A stretch of DNA of 64,000 nt from Euwallacea fornicatus (GCF_040115645.1 NC_089549.1:1922001-1986000), one strand, 5' to 3'; shown: positions 21,041 to 34,345, counted from the first letter of the stretch. Notes: generated by a model not told the origin, from the sequence alone. Translations and numbers: made by a program.

Positions 21041-21905
21041 CAGGGTTGCTCACCCAAACGGTTCATTAAAACTTTAGTAAGATCATCAAAGGTGATACAG
21101 ACTTGAAATTTTGGAGTTAGGCGCACTTCGACCTGGGCGATTTATCAAAAATATTTGTAACTTCCTGTCACTTTCGGCTTATCCGGAAATTGCCGCTAAC
21201 TTGCTTATTTCAAATGGGACTCCCAGTATATTCTTTCAATTTTAGATTCTACGTAATGCTCGGATCGCATTTTCTGTATAGTGTTCTATACTTAACCCTT
21301 TTTGACCCCTTGAATTACGCACAAAACTTAATTATTCTGAAAATAATTTGGGATAGGTATAGGTAACCGTGATACACCTCGATAGAGAATTACATTCGCT
21401 AGTTGAGACTGCTCATAATATTAGGATGTCCCATCTGGAAAAATAAACTTCAGCAACTTCAAAAATGTGAACCCCAGGGGCTGAATTTTGGTCACTCTGT
21501 ATAATACCAAACCATATAAATAGCAAAAGTGTCAACTTAAGACTATGCGTTAGCGTCCTGAAGATATGAAGATTGAGTCTTTAATACCTGCGCAGATATG
21601 CAATATTGTACGGGGTCATTATGGGGGCACGTAAGGTCACAAACGGCAGGGGCTAAACACAGGACATTATAGAGAACACCTGCCTCACCTGTTACGCAAA
21701 ATACACAAATAAAATAATATACTGGGGGTCCCACTTGAAATAAGCAAACCGACAGCCATTTCCGGTTAAACCGGAAGTGACCGGAATTTGAAAATATTTT
21801 TAAGAAATAGTACACGTCGAAATTAACTTAACTAAAAAAATTCGAATTCCTACTACTTTGAAATCCTAGCAAACTGGTAATGAACGGGTTGGGTGAATAA
21901 CCCTG
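21041..21905. mobile_element. long-inverted-repeat element without visible transposase
   Basis: The two ends are inverted copies over roughly 200 bp. Left starts TA-CAGGGTTGCTCACCCAAAC. Right, in reverse, starts TA-CAGGGTTATTCACCCAACC; both continue to GTTCATTA. Deeper in, both carry CTTCCTGTCACTTTCGG / TTCCGGTCACTTCCGGTT and then GCTTATTTCAA(A/G)TGGGAC(T/C)CCCAGTATATT. TA flanks both ends (21039-21040 and 21906-21907), as expected for the Tc1/mariner superfamily. The 400-bp centre has no transposase-like frame and may hold a nested insertion ending near GTCACTCTGTA at about 21500. Confidence 0.85.
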
Positions 21906-23599
21906 TAGAGGTCAGATAGACACTAAGTAATTAAATGAAAAAATTGCCGTTTAATGACCAGAAAAAGAGCATCATCAGAATTCTTCACAGCATTTGGTAG
22001 TACCACTTTAACGATGAAAACAACAGACCTCAATAGCTTAGCCTTTAGCCACCTGCACCATCCACCTTCATACCATCTTCGTCCAAGGAACATTCCCTAC
22101 CGTTGTAGGTATTCGCAAACCCACCCATCGTCGGCAGTGAATTATTCCTTTGGTTTAACAATGGCACAATGCATTTATTGTCCGATACCCGGATTTGTAA
22201 TTAGTAATTGGTTTCCAATTAGTCTACCTCCAACACAATGGCTGCTCTCAAGTAAAGTAACACAAAAAGGTCATTGGTCACACTCGATTTTAACCGAGAT
22301 ATTGCCGTTGTAGACCCAATGACATAATTCCTAATATCATCGGAACCTACACGCGGATTACCATCAGAGTCGAAAAGAGTGGATCTGAAACAATAACGGT
22401 TCCCTGACCCAGAAACGCGGCAGTACCCGAAGGCGGATAAACGAAAATCGCGAGAGAATCATGACAAATGGTACTTTCGGTATTCAAGTAACCTTAACCT
22501 TGTTAAAGGTCAATTATTATAGTTCAGGTTGAATTGGATATATTCGATTGCATTTCTCGATTACGTGATTTTGGCATGATTGATGTTCATTGCAGTATGA
22601 TGAGTCATGTGGATGACTGAAGCTTCGAGGGTATCGGAATTTAATCTAGGTTTCTAGCTAAGTTCATATATTAACAGCGACTTTTGCTTAGTCAATCAGG
22701 GTCTGCAATCGAGGACTCGATGAGTTCTTAGTTGTTCCAGTGATGGGATAAAAAGGGGGTCTTTGTTGTGGAGCCTGAGTCATGCTGATTTTATCTGAGC
22801 AATGTTTTACAAATACATCCATTACTGAAACAGTTTCGTAAGGCTGAATTACGTTCTCGCCACATTTTAGTTTTCGAATTAGGTGCATTCATCATCAAAC
22901 AATTCTCGATGTGGGTTAGTACCATCGGTATAACCTTTAACGTAACATTATGCTTCTGTTAGTGCTCATAGGAAAGAGCGGCACACCATTTAAGGAAGAA
23001 CTGAATGGAATGGAAAACTCTAAAAGCTATAAAGAGGCAAAGAAACCGTGAAGACTTTTTAAAGTACCTAGAGAGGAGCAACGCAATCGATACATATCAT
23101 GTTAGCATAGAGAACATAATTTAATTGGGAAATCATCGAACCTGTTTCTGAATACCGACAATGTGTAACGGATGAGGGGTTTTTGGCACGAAAAAGAACG
23201 GGAAAAGAGAGCTCTAACTCAATTGATGAATTGAAGGAAATTTATGAACGAGAAAGACACGAATGGGGTGAACAAGGCACACAGCCAGTAATGAAGCTTC
23301 CGATAAAGAAATTAGTGATCTCTTCTCACTCAACTGGGATGGAATATCAATGTGAGGAAAAATATTTTATGGTTAGATAGACCAATGGCAGAGTTAGGGA
23401 ACCGTAACATCTGTTCTTATTGTAAACTGTGGAAGCGAGTTCCGAAGATTGAAGGATACGGGAAGCAACCGAAACGGCCGTTTCTGTTAAACATGCAAAT
23501 AAAAAAAGATACGAAGAAGAATCTTTGCTTAGATAAGGAGTGTGGCACGAAGAATGCAGGCTGACATGGTCGGAAATTGAAAGAAAAAGAAAGAATAAG
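21906..23599. other. no recognisable gene
   Basis: Open frames at 21954-22313 (plus, 119 codons), 22688-22888 (minus) and 23183-23380 (plus) carry no motif I know and are probably chance. No repeat is evident. Confidence 0.4.
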
Positions 23600-23801
23600 C
23601 GTGAGGGGAAAATTGATCCCTCCATAGCGTATCCCCAATTTCACGCCCTTATCCCAAACCGTTTTTGTAATATAAAAAAAAAAATTGCACTCCGTAGTTT
23701 GGAAACGAGGTGATTTCGGACTTAACTTTATTCGATTTATATATTTTTTTATGAGCTCGACATCCCCCGAAAATTTGTCAGTATGTTTATGAAACACCTT
23801 G
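23600..23801. mobile_element. solo terminal repeat of an IS630/mariner-type element (tentative)
   Basis: Read on the minus strand, the sequence starts TA-CAAGGTGTTTCATAAAC and continues through a homopolymer-rich region to GGGGATACGC. It has the layout of the long terminal repeats of insect IS630-type elements. No opposite end or transposase was found nearby, so this would be a solo remnant. Confidence 0.4.
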
Positions 23802-26117
23802 TATATGCAAAACATGAGGCACTTTGCTTCGATTTTGTTTTAAATGTATGAACACCAATTTCTTACAAAAAAATAATATTGCTAAAATTTGATTTTAACA
23901 CATAATAAGAAGAAAAATAAAAGACATAAATATTGAAAAACAAATACAAGAAATAAGAGGTGACTGAATGGAGGATAAAAAATTAAGCAAATAGAGAATA
24001 CATTAAGGAGGGCGCCTCAAAGTCTCACATTTCGGGTGCTGGGCGTCATGAAGACTTGAATTTTGGAAATAATGTATCCTATATTTTTCTTTTTAAAAAT
24101 TCGAGGCGGGAAGAAATTTAAAGAGCAACTGATACTTAAATTTGTTGCTCATGTCATGCGCAATGTCACATGTAGCGACATTACATTACATTAACACATT
24201 ATACACACGTCATATTAACGTCATTCCGCGTTCTGCAATCTAGTTTCCATAATCCAGGATCTAGGTTAGTTTATGTTATGCATTTTTGTCTGAAAACAGT
24301 TTTGAGGCCAGGAACGACGCGTTCTTTAACCAATAATGGTCTCCGGAAATTAGCTCGTAAACTGACATTTTCAATTGAGAATAAGTTTATCAGGCAGATA
24401 CGAACCGGCCGGTATGTTTGTGGGGTTATGTTGAGGGATGCCCAAGTTTATCGCGGGACATCTATGATCTGTTTAGTTCGACCACTTCTTACCACTAGAG
24501 CCTTCTATGGGGAAACGGCGGAAGCGAAATTGTACTTCTATGGTTATTTTCAAATAAAAAGAATTTTTTTTGCTCCGTCTTCGGATGGACGAAACGTAGC
24601 AATTTCTCGATCTCGCGCGTTAACGAGGGTTGTTCGATCAAATAGTCCTTAACCCGATGCCTCAGCAGCTGACCAGACCATTAACATGAAGAAGTGTAAA
24701 AATTCCACTAAGCGCATTAAAACCTCCAATAAGTACCTCCCATCTCCAGACACGCAACGGCATCGTCCTTAATTCAATTATCTAAAACTAATTGAAACAA
24801 TCACTGTTGGAATTAGTAATTAACATAATCTATTGCTGAAGGCTTCAGATAAAATCGTCGGTTTATTTTTATGTCGAACAACTCGGCACTCTGCTAATTA
24901 ACGCTCAAAGAGATAATGCTCATTAAGGTTCACATACACAAACTGAAAAAAATACCGAAGGTTGTGGAGGCCCGTGATAATTAAAAAATCTTTTGGCCAT
25001 TAAAGAGTTCAAACATTATAGAAAAGGTATAGAAAAATGCTTGAAAGGACGTTTCAGCAACTTTGCATTCTCACAAGTTCCACTTGAATAGATGGGCTTC
25101 CACAAGTAGGTAGGTGGTATCGGCTGACAGGTGGGTAGAGCTGAAAAAAGAAGGCTGAAGCGAGGTATATTGTTAAAGGAAGCATCGAAGGACTGAGATC
25201 CCCTTATTTTCATTTTCTCCTATTCAGCGAACCAAAGATTTAGTTGTACGTTAGAAATCGGTGCAATTGCATTGCAAATTGCTCGCCTGCGAGTCTAGAG
25301 GGTGTTGAACTTTCTTCGCCACTGTCAAGGTCCTTTGAATGCTCATAAGAAACAGAGAGCCACCATTCTTGGAGTTCTTCTGCTCCGAATGTTTTTGAGA
25401 AGCGAGCATAATAAGAACAGGGAGGTTGGTAATTTCGAAATTCCACCGGAGCAGCAAGATACACGAGCCTTATCCGAAGCTGGTCATAGAGAATCTCCTA
25501 TGTGGCATTAAATAACGGGCGATCATTCAAGAAAAAAGAACCTCGAGCAGACGTTGAGATATTGAAGGCACGTCTGGGGTTTCTTCGTGTGTTGGTCAAT
25601 TGTGATGGTCAATACAAAATTGCTCAATCAACGCCCTACGTTTGCAGTTCATCGCTTATTCTCGGCTTTTTTTAATGATCATCCGTTAAGTGTGGCGATC
25701 GCCCTATCTTAAGTAATTAATACCAACAGAGTCACGAGTGAGTGCTTCCAGCCAAGGCCGAAAGACGTTCTAGGGAGCACTTTTCCTTCTTATCTTCCCT
25801 CGGCTTCGCCGTCTTCTCTAAATTTAATAACCCATGCAGCATGTTAATAATAATTAACATAATTAAAATATTGTCGAAAAGGATTTATTATCCTGATTAG
25901 CCGGGAGCGTTCATTTGTAGTCGAGAATAGATGTCAGGTGTAATGGTAGGTTGTAAATTTGCATGGCGTATTATCTTACGTGAAACGACTCTAGAAGCAG
26001 ATTGAACAGGCATACTTTACACCTTACTGCGAGTTTATTAATAGCCCAAATTAACATGTAAAATTGTATGTGAATTTTTGCCATATTGTTACCTCCACTT
26101 GGCAGAAGGAACACGTA
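23802..26117. other. no recognisable gene
   Basis: A 124-codon plus-strand frame at 24278-24652 is the longest open frame; it lacks known motifs. Frames at 25240-25511 overlap on both strands. Nothing can be assigned. Confidence 0.4.
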
Positions 26118-27400
26118 CAAGGTGTTCCACCGAGAACTTCCCACCACAGCTATTTTGAATAGTTGTGGAAACATCGCGCAACGCTGAGACACGGCCAAAA
26201 CGTTGACTTCAAATTTACCCAAACGGCCCCCCGGGCGGGGGTGCGTTCGGCTTTGAAATTTCAAATGCGACCATGGGTCGAGCGACCCCTCATCTCAAAG
26301 GTCATAAAATACTCTTTAACATAAGAACCCCTTTTTTTAATTTTCGACCACCAGTTCTAGGAAAAATAACGCCCAGAGTATGCAGATGAAATATTCATAA
26401 AATCCCTTTAGCGGACCTGAATAAACAAACTTTTTTCATTATCATGACAACAATTTTTACTTCAAATAAAGAATCCACGCAAAAAATTGTTTAGGATGTT
26501 ATTTACATTTCGCTTAACGTTTTAAAATTTATTTCATACTTGGTCCTTCCTTTGAGCCGCGCCCAAAGGCCTTAGGTGAATTACATTGTATTTTTTATTC
26601 CATCCTCGGTACTACTGGATTTCCGAAAATGGTTTACTATGCGGCAGAAAGGGTCGAACTAACTTCGCTGCATTTCAAGAACAACAACTGCACCCGTGTA
26701 ACAGCGCAAATTTTCAAGGAAAGGCGACCGGAAAAAATTACTTTCCAATGCTTACGTAATGCCTCTGGTACGAAAATTTCGAAAAACTGGGCCCTTGCAC
26801 AATAGAAAACGGCAATCTGAAAAAATGGAATGGCCAAGTGAAAACGGATCACGTGGCGAGTATTCGCGACCTTACAGAAGTTTCAGGTTAGTTCAGATCA
26901 GTTCAGGCTTGCGGCGAGTTCCTGGGGTGGTTTGAAAAGTTACAAGCACAACCCCTATAAGATTACGTTGTGTTGACTAATAGACTTGTAGCTAATCCCA
27001 TTTTATCTTACTCCATTTGCCTCTCGGATCTTTTTCTTATATGATTCGGTTAACGGCCGTAACTGTCGATACTAGAGAGATTCCAATCTGAAACTTTTCA
27101 GACAGGAGCACACTCAATATCCTCGAAAGCTGAATGCAGCAGCAATACGCCAATTTCTTGATGAAGTCTTTTCCAATCCAATCCCAATCAAATCCAATTA
27201 GATGGGTCGGCGTGGGGCCACCCAGGTCACCCGAGTTAACACCTCTTGATTTTTTGGGAAGCCGCTTAAAATAAAAAATTTATCTAACCCAACTGGATTT
27301 CTTAATGTGACTAAACGAATAGTTGAAGAGTGTCGCCTAACCACCCTTAAAGTTCTTAATTGTAATAATTGAATAATAAGTTTCTTTATTCGGAAAAATA
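26118..27400 (+). mobile_element. IS630-type transposon with DUF4817-like N-terminus, degenerate
   Basis: The left end is TA-CAAGGTGTTCCACCGAG at 26116-26134. At 26640-26850 broken frames read AAERVELTSLHFKNNNC, RRPEKITFQ and FRKTGPLHNRKRQSEK, which match the N-terminal helix-turn-helix (DUF4817-like) of this transposase group. At 27110-27300 they read LNAAAIRQFLDEVF, then RWVGVGPPRSPELTPLDF, the end of the catalytic domain with the last Asp kept. The middle (about 26860-27100) is occupied by unrelated sequence that includes a GGTTAGTTCAG-type motif. The right end is unclear. Confidence 0.7.
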
Positions 27401-29929
27401 TGGAGCTACGTTTATTTTGCCGCATGAAGATGGGGGAAAAACGTATCCAATTGTTCGGATGGATACTTTGGGCGTTATTTTTCTCCGAACTGATGGTTGA
27501 AAATAAGCAAGATTGGGTGTTGCGTTAAAGAGAATGACATTACCTTTAAAATGAGGCGTCACTCGACCGATGGTCCCATTTGAGATTCCAAAGCTGATTG
27601 CATCCCCTCCCCCCCTCAGTGGACTGTTTCAATAAATTTAGAATCCGCGCCATCATGTGTCCCCATCGAAACCAGAATCGTCGTGTCCTAGGGTTTTACG
27701 ATACTTTTGCAATTATGCAAAATAACTGTGGTGGCAAGTTTTCGATGGAACAGCCAGTATGTCACCCGCAATGTAATTATTCTCTATTGCGAGCTTTAAT
27801 CTCTCAAACGCGTTACCGCACAGGGACAAGTTTGCAATAAAAAGTGAAGCATTATCGCATTAAAGCTCGGACTGTTTACGTTCCGTCCCTTATTGCTTTG
27901 TGCATGCAGAGCAAGGCAAATAGTGAACATGGTTTAATGTTTTTCCATCACGTCAGCCAAGTAAATATGAATAGAATAGCTATTTTTTGCGAGAAGCAGC
28001 TTGAGTTTGGAATTTTTGCCTCTTATGAAGGAATAAAGAAAAATAATGCGAAGCAGTCAAATTTATTGGTTTTTGTAATCGACAGAGTGGCGGCAAAGCA
28101 GACGTGACGTAGAGGGGGGGGGGAGGATTGATTTAAATCCAGCACTCTGAGCACCCCCCTTCACCGCGTGAGATTTGTCCCCCGCTGATCAAAGGCCACC
28201 ATCTATGTATGAGAATGTGAACAAACATTTCAGTGCCTCACTAAAACCCCCTAACACCGAAAGCTGTATAGATCCATCAGTACCACCATTAATGGTGCGC
28301 CAGTTGGGGTGGAAAATCATTCGCAAACCACTGGAAACGCGGTCACTATTTTGATCAGACACATTCACCTTGAAGGGAGAGGGGACGACTTCTTGTTAAT
28401 GTATCAAGCGACCCAAGGAGACCACCGTGACAAGCACTTCGCGAAGAAGTTGAATCGATAATATGAGGATAAATTACTGTATTAACCCGGCTAAAAATTG
28501 TTGCTGTGATGAGCGGTCGTGGGCCAGATAGGAACAAAATTAATCTTGAAGTATTCTCTGCGAGAGTAAATTCTGAAAAATTGTAATAATTTACGTGGTG
28601 ATTTCACTAGGAAATGAAGAAACTTAATCTTCCAGCAAGAATTTTCGTAGGACTGAGTATGTCGCTTCTTCAGTTAAATCCGACTTGAAGTTATTAAAGG
28701 AAAGGCTGTGGAAGCTGACCGGTCAGTGATAGGAAAAGTGACGAAGTGACTTTATGTGCCGTTGGTGCTCCACTGCCCTAAACAGACAAAACAAACATAT
28801 TTGAAGAGGAAAAAAAACTGTAGAAATCTTATCGCGAAATGGAAGTTCGGGGAATAAATGGAGAACTGCAGAGAATGCGTTTCGGAAAGATGTTTTTGAG
28901 TCGACTAACTCAGCAATGAAATAAATATCGATTCATTATTTCCTGCTCACAAACAATAACCAATCATATGATCACAGATAATTATATTGCATTAACTGTA
29001 AATCAACCGTTAGGTAGGCATATGGAGTTTTGCATCTTTTAGTCTTAACACAAGCGTATAATGCGCAAAGCACATTCGCATCTCTATATGGATATCAGAA
29101 TGAGTTAATAAGGCATGCCTCCTCGACTTCCTATAGTGTAATCTGTTCAGTTATCGGCAGTTTATTTATTTATTTATGGGTTTTCTGTCTTGGGAAATCA
29201 GCAAAATGGGCATCCTTCAGGAATGTTATCTGATTGAGTAGCGGTCGCTAGTAAGGGTGAATAATACTCTAAGATACAGAGTATCTTACTGGATTGCCAT
29301 AGGGGAAAAATATGGATTTCGTCAACCGTAGAAATAATTATTGGGTGGTCTAAAAGAGGAAGCTGCTATGCAATAGGGAAATGAATTTCGATTGTATTAT
29401 AGACTCCTAGAAAGGTTGGTGGGGACCGTTTAGGCTGGAACGAAATCTAATTCCGATTGCAAAATCCTCTAAAAGTTAAGACAACCGTTGAGAAGCCAAA
29501 CGAAAACGCCTACCAGCTTCGAACTGCACCGTTTGTTCGAGACATGTGACCTCCGTTAAATTCGCTTCAAATTTCTTAGCAATTAGCTCTATACCCATTA
29601 ACTAAAAGTCTCCAACTTGAATAAAACTTCCTTTTTCGTGACGAATATCTTCCCAAATGGCCCAGTAAATTGCGGGTTACTTGGCATCCATTCCACGCGG
29701 AAATCGTAGGAATTGATGGATGACTACAAATAGGTGTATTGACTGCATCTAATCACGCTCGATGCACTTTAAACTTCAAATCGAAAATTGCTTATGCGTG
29801 TACAAGTCTAAAACTGCTCGTTTTATACGAATATGTACATGCGATCTTAATTAGTTGTTCGAGGTTAACTCGGGTTAATTCAGCTTCGAATGGCGTTTAT
29901 TTATGGTGTTAGCCGGCGCACCGTCTACT
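27401..29929. other. no recognisable gene; a run of ten G
   Basis: Open frames at 27598-27840 and 27844-28107 have no known motif. A run of 10 G lies at 28114-28123. I see no transposon end or splice-supported exon. Confidence 0.4.
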
Positions 29930-30264
29930 AATGACAAGGAAACAAAACCTGATCAATTTTCTGACAGGTCGCAATGGATCAATAAGATGGCCCGCCAGAT
30001 CACCAGACCTGAGTCCGCGTGATTTTTATCTGAAGGGTTATATGAGTAGTTTGGCGGTTGTGACTGAAACTGACACAGCGGTGGAGTTGCGTGAATGGAT
30101 AGAAAACGTCGCAGAGATAATTTGAAAAAATAGATATCTTCTAACGGCATGTACGAAGTCGGGGATAAGGGGGGCAACAATTTGTGCAAATGAAACCGAT
30201 AGCGACAATTTCAAATATCGTGTGTAGCCAGCCGATGGAGAACCTCTACTTAAGACTCACCCTG
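29930..30264 (+). mobile_element. IS630-type transposon relic, 3' end
   Basis: The frame at 29931-30125 reads GRNGSIRWPARSPDLSPRDF, with the last catalytic Asp present, then TAVELREWIENVAEII. After a stop, the C-terminal tail continues as KNRYLLTACTKS and NFKYRV. The element ends CACCCTG at 30264, followed by TATA, a typical end and target. The 5' two thirds are missing. Confidence 0.75.
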
Positions 30265-30266
30265 TA

Positions 30267-31019
30267 TACATAAAGTATATTGTGTGTTTTGTTCGCTTTT
30301 CGCGGAAATATAATCACGGCAGCGTTGTGCTAATACGAAAAGATTTTTTCCATTTGAGTCTTCTTCGATATTTGATCTAAAAATTAAAATTCCGTATAAT
30401 CATACAAGATCTGATCCGAGGAACAAAATTGACTATCTCTGATAATCATTTTTTACGAAGATGCGGAAATTGATTTAATTTATTCTGATGGCAAAGGAAA
30501 ACTTTTACGAGTCAAATTGAGCTGATATTGAAATTTCGTCATGAACTGCTAATTTTAACTTGGCTGAAAGATTTCGAATAAGAAGTCTTATAATAGCAAT
30601 CAGCCAGTTTTTACTCCGAAGTTTTCTATGCCAAGAAAATTAACCATGTTTTCTTAGATAATAGAATTCACTTTAGTTCAGGTTTGTTCGGCTAGTATTC
30701 AGGGCCCAGAATATCTTTCTGAAACTTTCTAAACTCCTACTGCTTTGGCTCAAGATGATCAGATTAGTTCCACTTTGTTCGAGTTGTTTTTCAAGCCTCT
30801 TCCTGGAGTTTCCCTAAACATTGGCATTAGTTTAGTATATTGAGGTAATTACGTTAGTCGGAGGGCATTTCTTTCGAATTTTCGTTTCTCTCGGGGACTT
30901 CCTCCTGGGCCCTCATTTTTCAGCGACTTAGGAACTTTCACATTAACGGGCGTACTTTTTTCTGAAATCAAGAAATCGCGAGGCAGTTGTCCGGTTAGCA
31001 AGGGTTAATTCAGGTTAGA
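30267..31019. other. no recognisable gene
   Basis: AT-rich DNA that ends in GGGTTAATTCAGGTTAG (31003-31019), one of the dispersed motifs described under findings. Confidence 0.4.
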
Positions 31020-31166
31020 TAGACGTCACTTGAAGAAATGCCGAGCGGCGGTGCCTGAGGAACGGCGAAGAGGGGAGGTTTCTGGTGAGTAGGTGTCTCG
31101 AAGCCCACCGAACCCGGCGTCCAACAACAATCCGGCTACCTATGAAACTTACCTTCTCCGCCAAAA
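31020..31166 (+). mobile_element. 3' end of a non-LTR retrotransposon
   Basis: This segment aligns with 39080-39250: both have AAATGCCGA, a GC-rich block with GAGTAGGTG or GGTAGGTGG, C-rich spacers with CCAACA, and an end at CGCCAAAAA. In the copy at 39 kb that end is followed by a long A-rich tail. Here the tail is only five A followed by G. Confidence 0.55.
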
Positions 31167-31469
31167 AGATTAGGTAGATGGATGTTATGGTTCATGTTAT
31201 TAAACAACTGAGGGATTGCTCATCATAAAACAAAGTGGAAGTTCAATTCAAAATTTTACTCTCTTTCCCTTCCCCTTAGCTGGGGTCTATTAGAAAGATA
31301 CCAACACAGACTGTGCGATCTATATTGGAGCTCAAATAAAAGAAATTGGCCAGTTGAATCCGTTCAGCACGCTCAGGCAAAGTGTTGATGACTCAAGACG
31401 TATTAAGAGAAATTTGTTGTATGGTCTAGTAAATTTGATCACTCTGTGTACGATTTTGTGCAATATAAT

Positions 31470-31503
31470 GCAAAAAAAAATTATTATTATTATTATAATA
31501 ATT
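31470..31503 (+). repeat. A-run and (ATT)n microsatellite
   Basis: A run of nine A leads into about six ATT units and TAATAATT. It could be the worn poly(A) end of a retrotransposon or a simple microsatellite. Confidence 0.75.
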
Positions 31504-31554
31504 GCTATTGTTAGTCCGAAAAAGAAGCGCGTTTACGAGTCTTAAGCGGACATC

Positions 31555-32000
31555 TTACGGTTCCAATGGTGCCAGCGCAAGTAATAGCGGGTACTCTCCC
31601 AACAGATCTGCTAACCCAAGAGAGGGTTCAGGTGCAGGAAATGGACCTGACACAAGAGCGCTGCAGGGGAGAAACGCTACGTAAGTGGTAAAATAAATAA
31701 GAAAATGAACCATTAAAGGGCTAATGGACAAAGAAGCTCATTCTTATGGGTACTTAAGCTAGAAACACATATGTGCAAATTATTTTGCCACTCGAGCTCT
31801 CCGTGGACATGGAAGTTTTAAACACCATACTAATAGAATTGGTGAAACACGCTAAAAGTGCCCTCATTGCGAAGAGGCCAATAGGCCGGAGCGCTTCTCT
31901 TTTTTGTCCTAGATTGGAGAAGCAAAGACTATTGAAGATGTAATTGGGAACTGAATGAAGAGAGAAGTGAAACAGTATGAAAGGGAAGGAGAGAGAACGA
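31555..32000 (+). mobile_element. non-LTR retrotransposon ORF2 C-terminal fragment (R1/jockey-like)
   Basis: Frames read QVIAGTLPTDLLTQERVQVQE, then after stops LRGHGSFKHHTNRIGE, then KCPHCEEA and later EAKTIEDVIG. The order 'VIAGxLPxDLL...GHGxFxxYxHRIG...CPxC' is the conserved end of ORF2 in insect R1/jockey-group elements, with the first half of a Cys-rich knuckle. Multiple stops mean it is dead. It is 5'-truncated. Confidence 0.75.
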
Positions 32001-32319
32001 AGAGGAGACCGTTTTGACTAAGTACTAGTGAACCACAGACAGGCATCCCTTCAGTGTAATAGGGGTTGTAATACTCAAGAGAGCCGTGCGGTTTCCACCA
32101 AGGAGGATTTCCCACCAAAAAGGAAGAATATGAAGAAGCTTTTAGTGAGTACAATTTCGCGCCTCTTTCCCCTCAACGCACCTTAACTCCCGTGGATTTG
32201 TTGCAGCACGGGCAAGAGGGCGCGAAGGGTCAGGGGGCGTCAGGGTTAACCTGGGCCATGGCCTTGTTTTTAAATATAGGACTTCAAAATATGTAACTGA
32301 GTAAGTGTTTTTCTCAAAA

Positions 32320-32520
32320 CTCAAAGTAACCTGAACTAACCAAATACAAAGCATTTAATTTCAAACAGTGAGAAATCACCTGCTCTCCGACCGACTCCGA
32401 AGTAACCTGAGCTAAGTGGAATTTACAGGATATCATTGCGAGTTTGCAATTCAAGTATCTACCTAGCGTGAATTTAAAATAGTGGTACTCCTAAAGTAAC
32501 CCGAACTAACCTGAATTTGA
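32320..32520. repeat. three spaced copies of AGTAACCTGAACTAACC
   Basis: The motif appears at about 32324, 32400 (AGTAACCTGAGCTAAG) and 32495 (AGTAACCCGAACTAACC), spaced 75-95 bp apart, as if a tandem unit had decayed. The same motif or its reverse is found singly elsewhere in the window. Confidence 0.5.
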
Positions 32521-33689
32521 AATGCGTTCTTGATATCTGAAAGTAAATAGCTGTTGTACATGCTTAACATATTGAGCGCCATGGCAAACACCGGTGTCGG
32601 ATTCAGGTTTGCTTTATAAGGCCACAAATGATGCCGGTGTCCGCTAATATTTTATTATGCCACGCCCCACGGGCCCGGATTGTAAGTTTAAAACTCGTTG
32701 TGGCGACCTCCTAATTTTTCCCCATTCCCGAACGGGACAAAAAATTATCGTAGTGTCCTATCCTTATGGTAATGCCTTTCGTGCCTGCAAAAGCTAAAGT
32801 TAAATTAACTATATTTATCTCGTTAACTCTCAGGGCCTTAGCAGACACTCGAGCTAAAAAGTATAAAAGAGTTTGAGCAAGCCCTAAACACCTGTCTAGT
32901 CGACTGAAACTAACTGCTTAAGGTGTCTGTCATTCAACCCGTAATTTATGTTTGCAAAGTGTGTCTGCTCTGGGTCCCGAATCAAAATTGTCCCATAGGG
33001 CCACGGCAGATAACGGTGTCTGTCAGCCCCTTCGTTAAGGGGTCCCTTGATAGCAGTCGCAGTATTGGGCGCGGTCCGGCCGGCCCCCAAATGTGCAAGT
33101 AAATATATTATTTGCTTACTGACTAAGCTTAGTTTTCGGTTAAATCGCCTGATTCCTGAACACTTCTTTTGAGGATAAAGACATGGAAATGTTTTTTTTG
33201 TCTGGGAGGATCAGAAAGGTACATAGTCACAACAGGGACCTTTTTGATATACAAATTGGCGATTTATCCATGGAGAAAAGTTTAAATTTCTGAACAGATG
33301 TCTGCCTCTCTTGGAAAATTTTTGATTTTTTTAATGGCCCCGCTAGAGCATATTTCTGAAGTCATTTGAACTAACGGAATTTCAATCCTGCATCCATCCT
33401 GGACGCCCCACGTGAACACTGATCATACTTTCCATTACCTTCATTTGGAGTTGAATTACGATTGAAAAATAGGGACAAAAGTGAGTCTGAATCTCGGAAA
33501 TTGCAAAAGACGCCAGATCGTCATCTGCACGAGTGCGCCTGCGATCAAAAACTAATAAGGCGGATTTTTCATTTAAACTTCACGGGTTTGTGAAAATATG
33601 AAATTATGAAATTATTTTGCTGGTGGGTCGGCGGCAATGTGTGCGACATCTGTGCAAACTTTCATGACAATATCTGCTAAAATTTCTGA
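32521..33689. other. no recognisable gene
   Basis: No open frame beyond 64 codons and no repeat. The last 150 bp may already be the worn 5' part of the mariner at 33690. Confidence 0.4.
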
Positions 33690-34345
33690 CTACCATGACG
33701 TCATCATCATTACGGGAGGTGAGAGTCGAATCTATGCAAACGACCCGAGAACAACCGACCAGTTCCGCGAATGTCGTGCAAGAAAGACTGAAAAGACTGC
33801 GTCAAAGTAGCTCAAAAATCTAGGTCTTGTTGCCAGTTTCCTTCGATTATCGTCGTGTTGTCCATTATGAATTTCTTCCGTCAGACCGGACTGTTAACAA
33901 GGAATATTATTTGCCCGTTATACGTCGTTTGCGTGACGCCATCCGCCTCAAGAGTCAGAATTATGACCAGACAATTCTCGGTTTTTACACCACGATAATG
34001 CACCGTCCCACACTTCGAGAACATCTTGTCAAAAACTCGACCCACGTCGTTCCACCGTATTCGCCTGATTTAGCACCGTTCGACTTCTGTCTGTTCGACA
34101 AGCTCAAAAGATCGCTCCGGGGACGCCGTTGCGACGCGATTGAGGAGATAAAAGCCGAATCGAAGGAAGTACCGAAGGCCATCTCGGGAAACGACTTCTC
34201 CGGCTGTTTCGAAGATTGGAAAAACGATGGAATACGCGAATGCATTGCGCCGGTCCGGGGGCACCTCGAAGGGAACGAAATTTATCTCAAAGAACAGATA
34301 AAGATTTTTGATTTTGTGAATAAATTCACCATATTTTTTTGAACA
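33690..34345 (+). mobile_element. mariner relic of a second type, catalytic Asp lost
   Basis: Broken frames read IITGGESRIYANDPRTTDQ. Mariners have GDES here, and the first catalytic Asp is Gly (codon GGT at 33718-33720). Next come FFDYRGVVHYEF-like sequence, HHDNAPSHTS near 33990 (out of frame with its neighbours), and VVPPYSPDLAPFDFCLFDKL. The open frame 33827-34342 (171 codons) strings several of these pieces together through frameshifts and continues to the C-terminal FEDWK and CIAP stretch. It is not the same family as the copies at 1642 and 12223. Confidence 0.85.

Noticed and set aside
21954..22313. 119-codon plus-strand frame
   Set aside because: No motif, and it begins at the edge of an inverted-repeat element.
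24278..24652. 124-codon plus-strand frame
   Set aside because: Not recognisable; basic composition without domain pattern; treated as chance or repeat debris.
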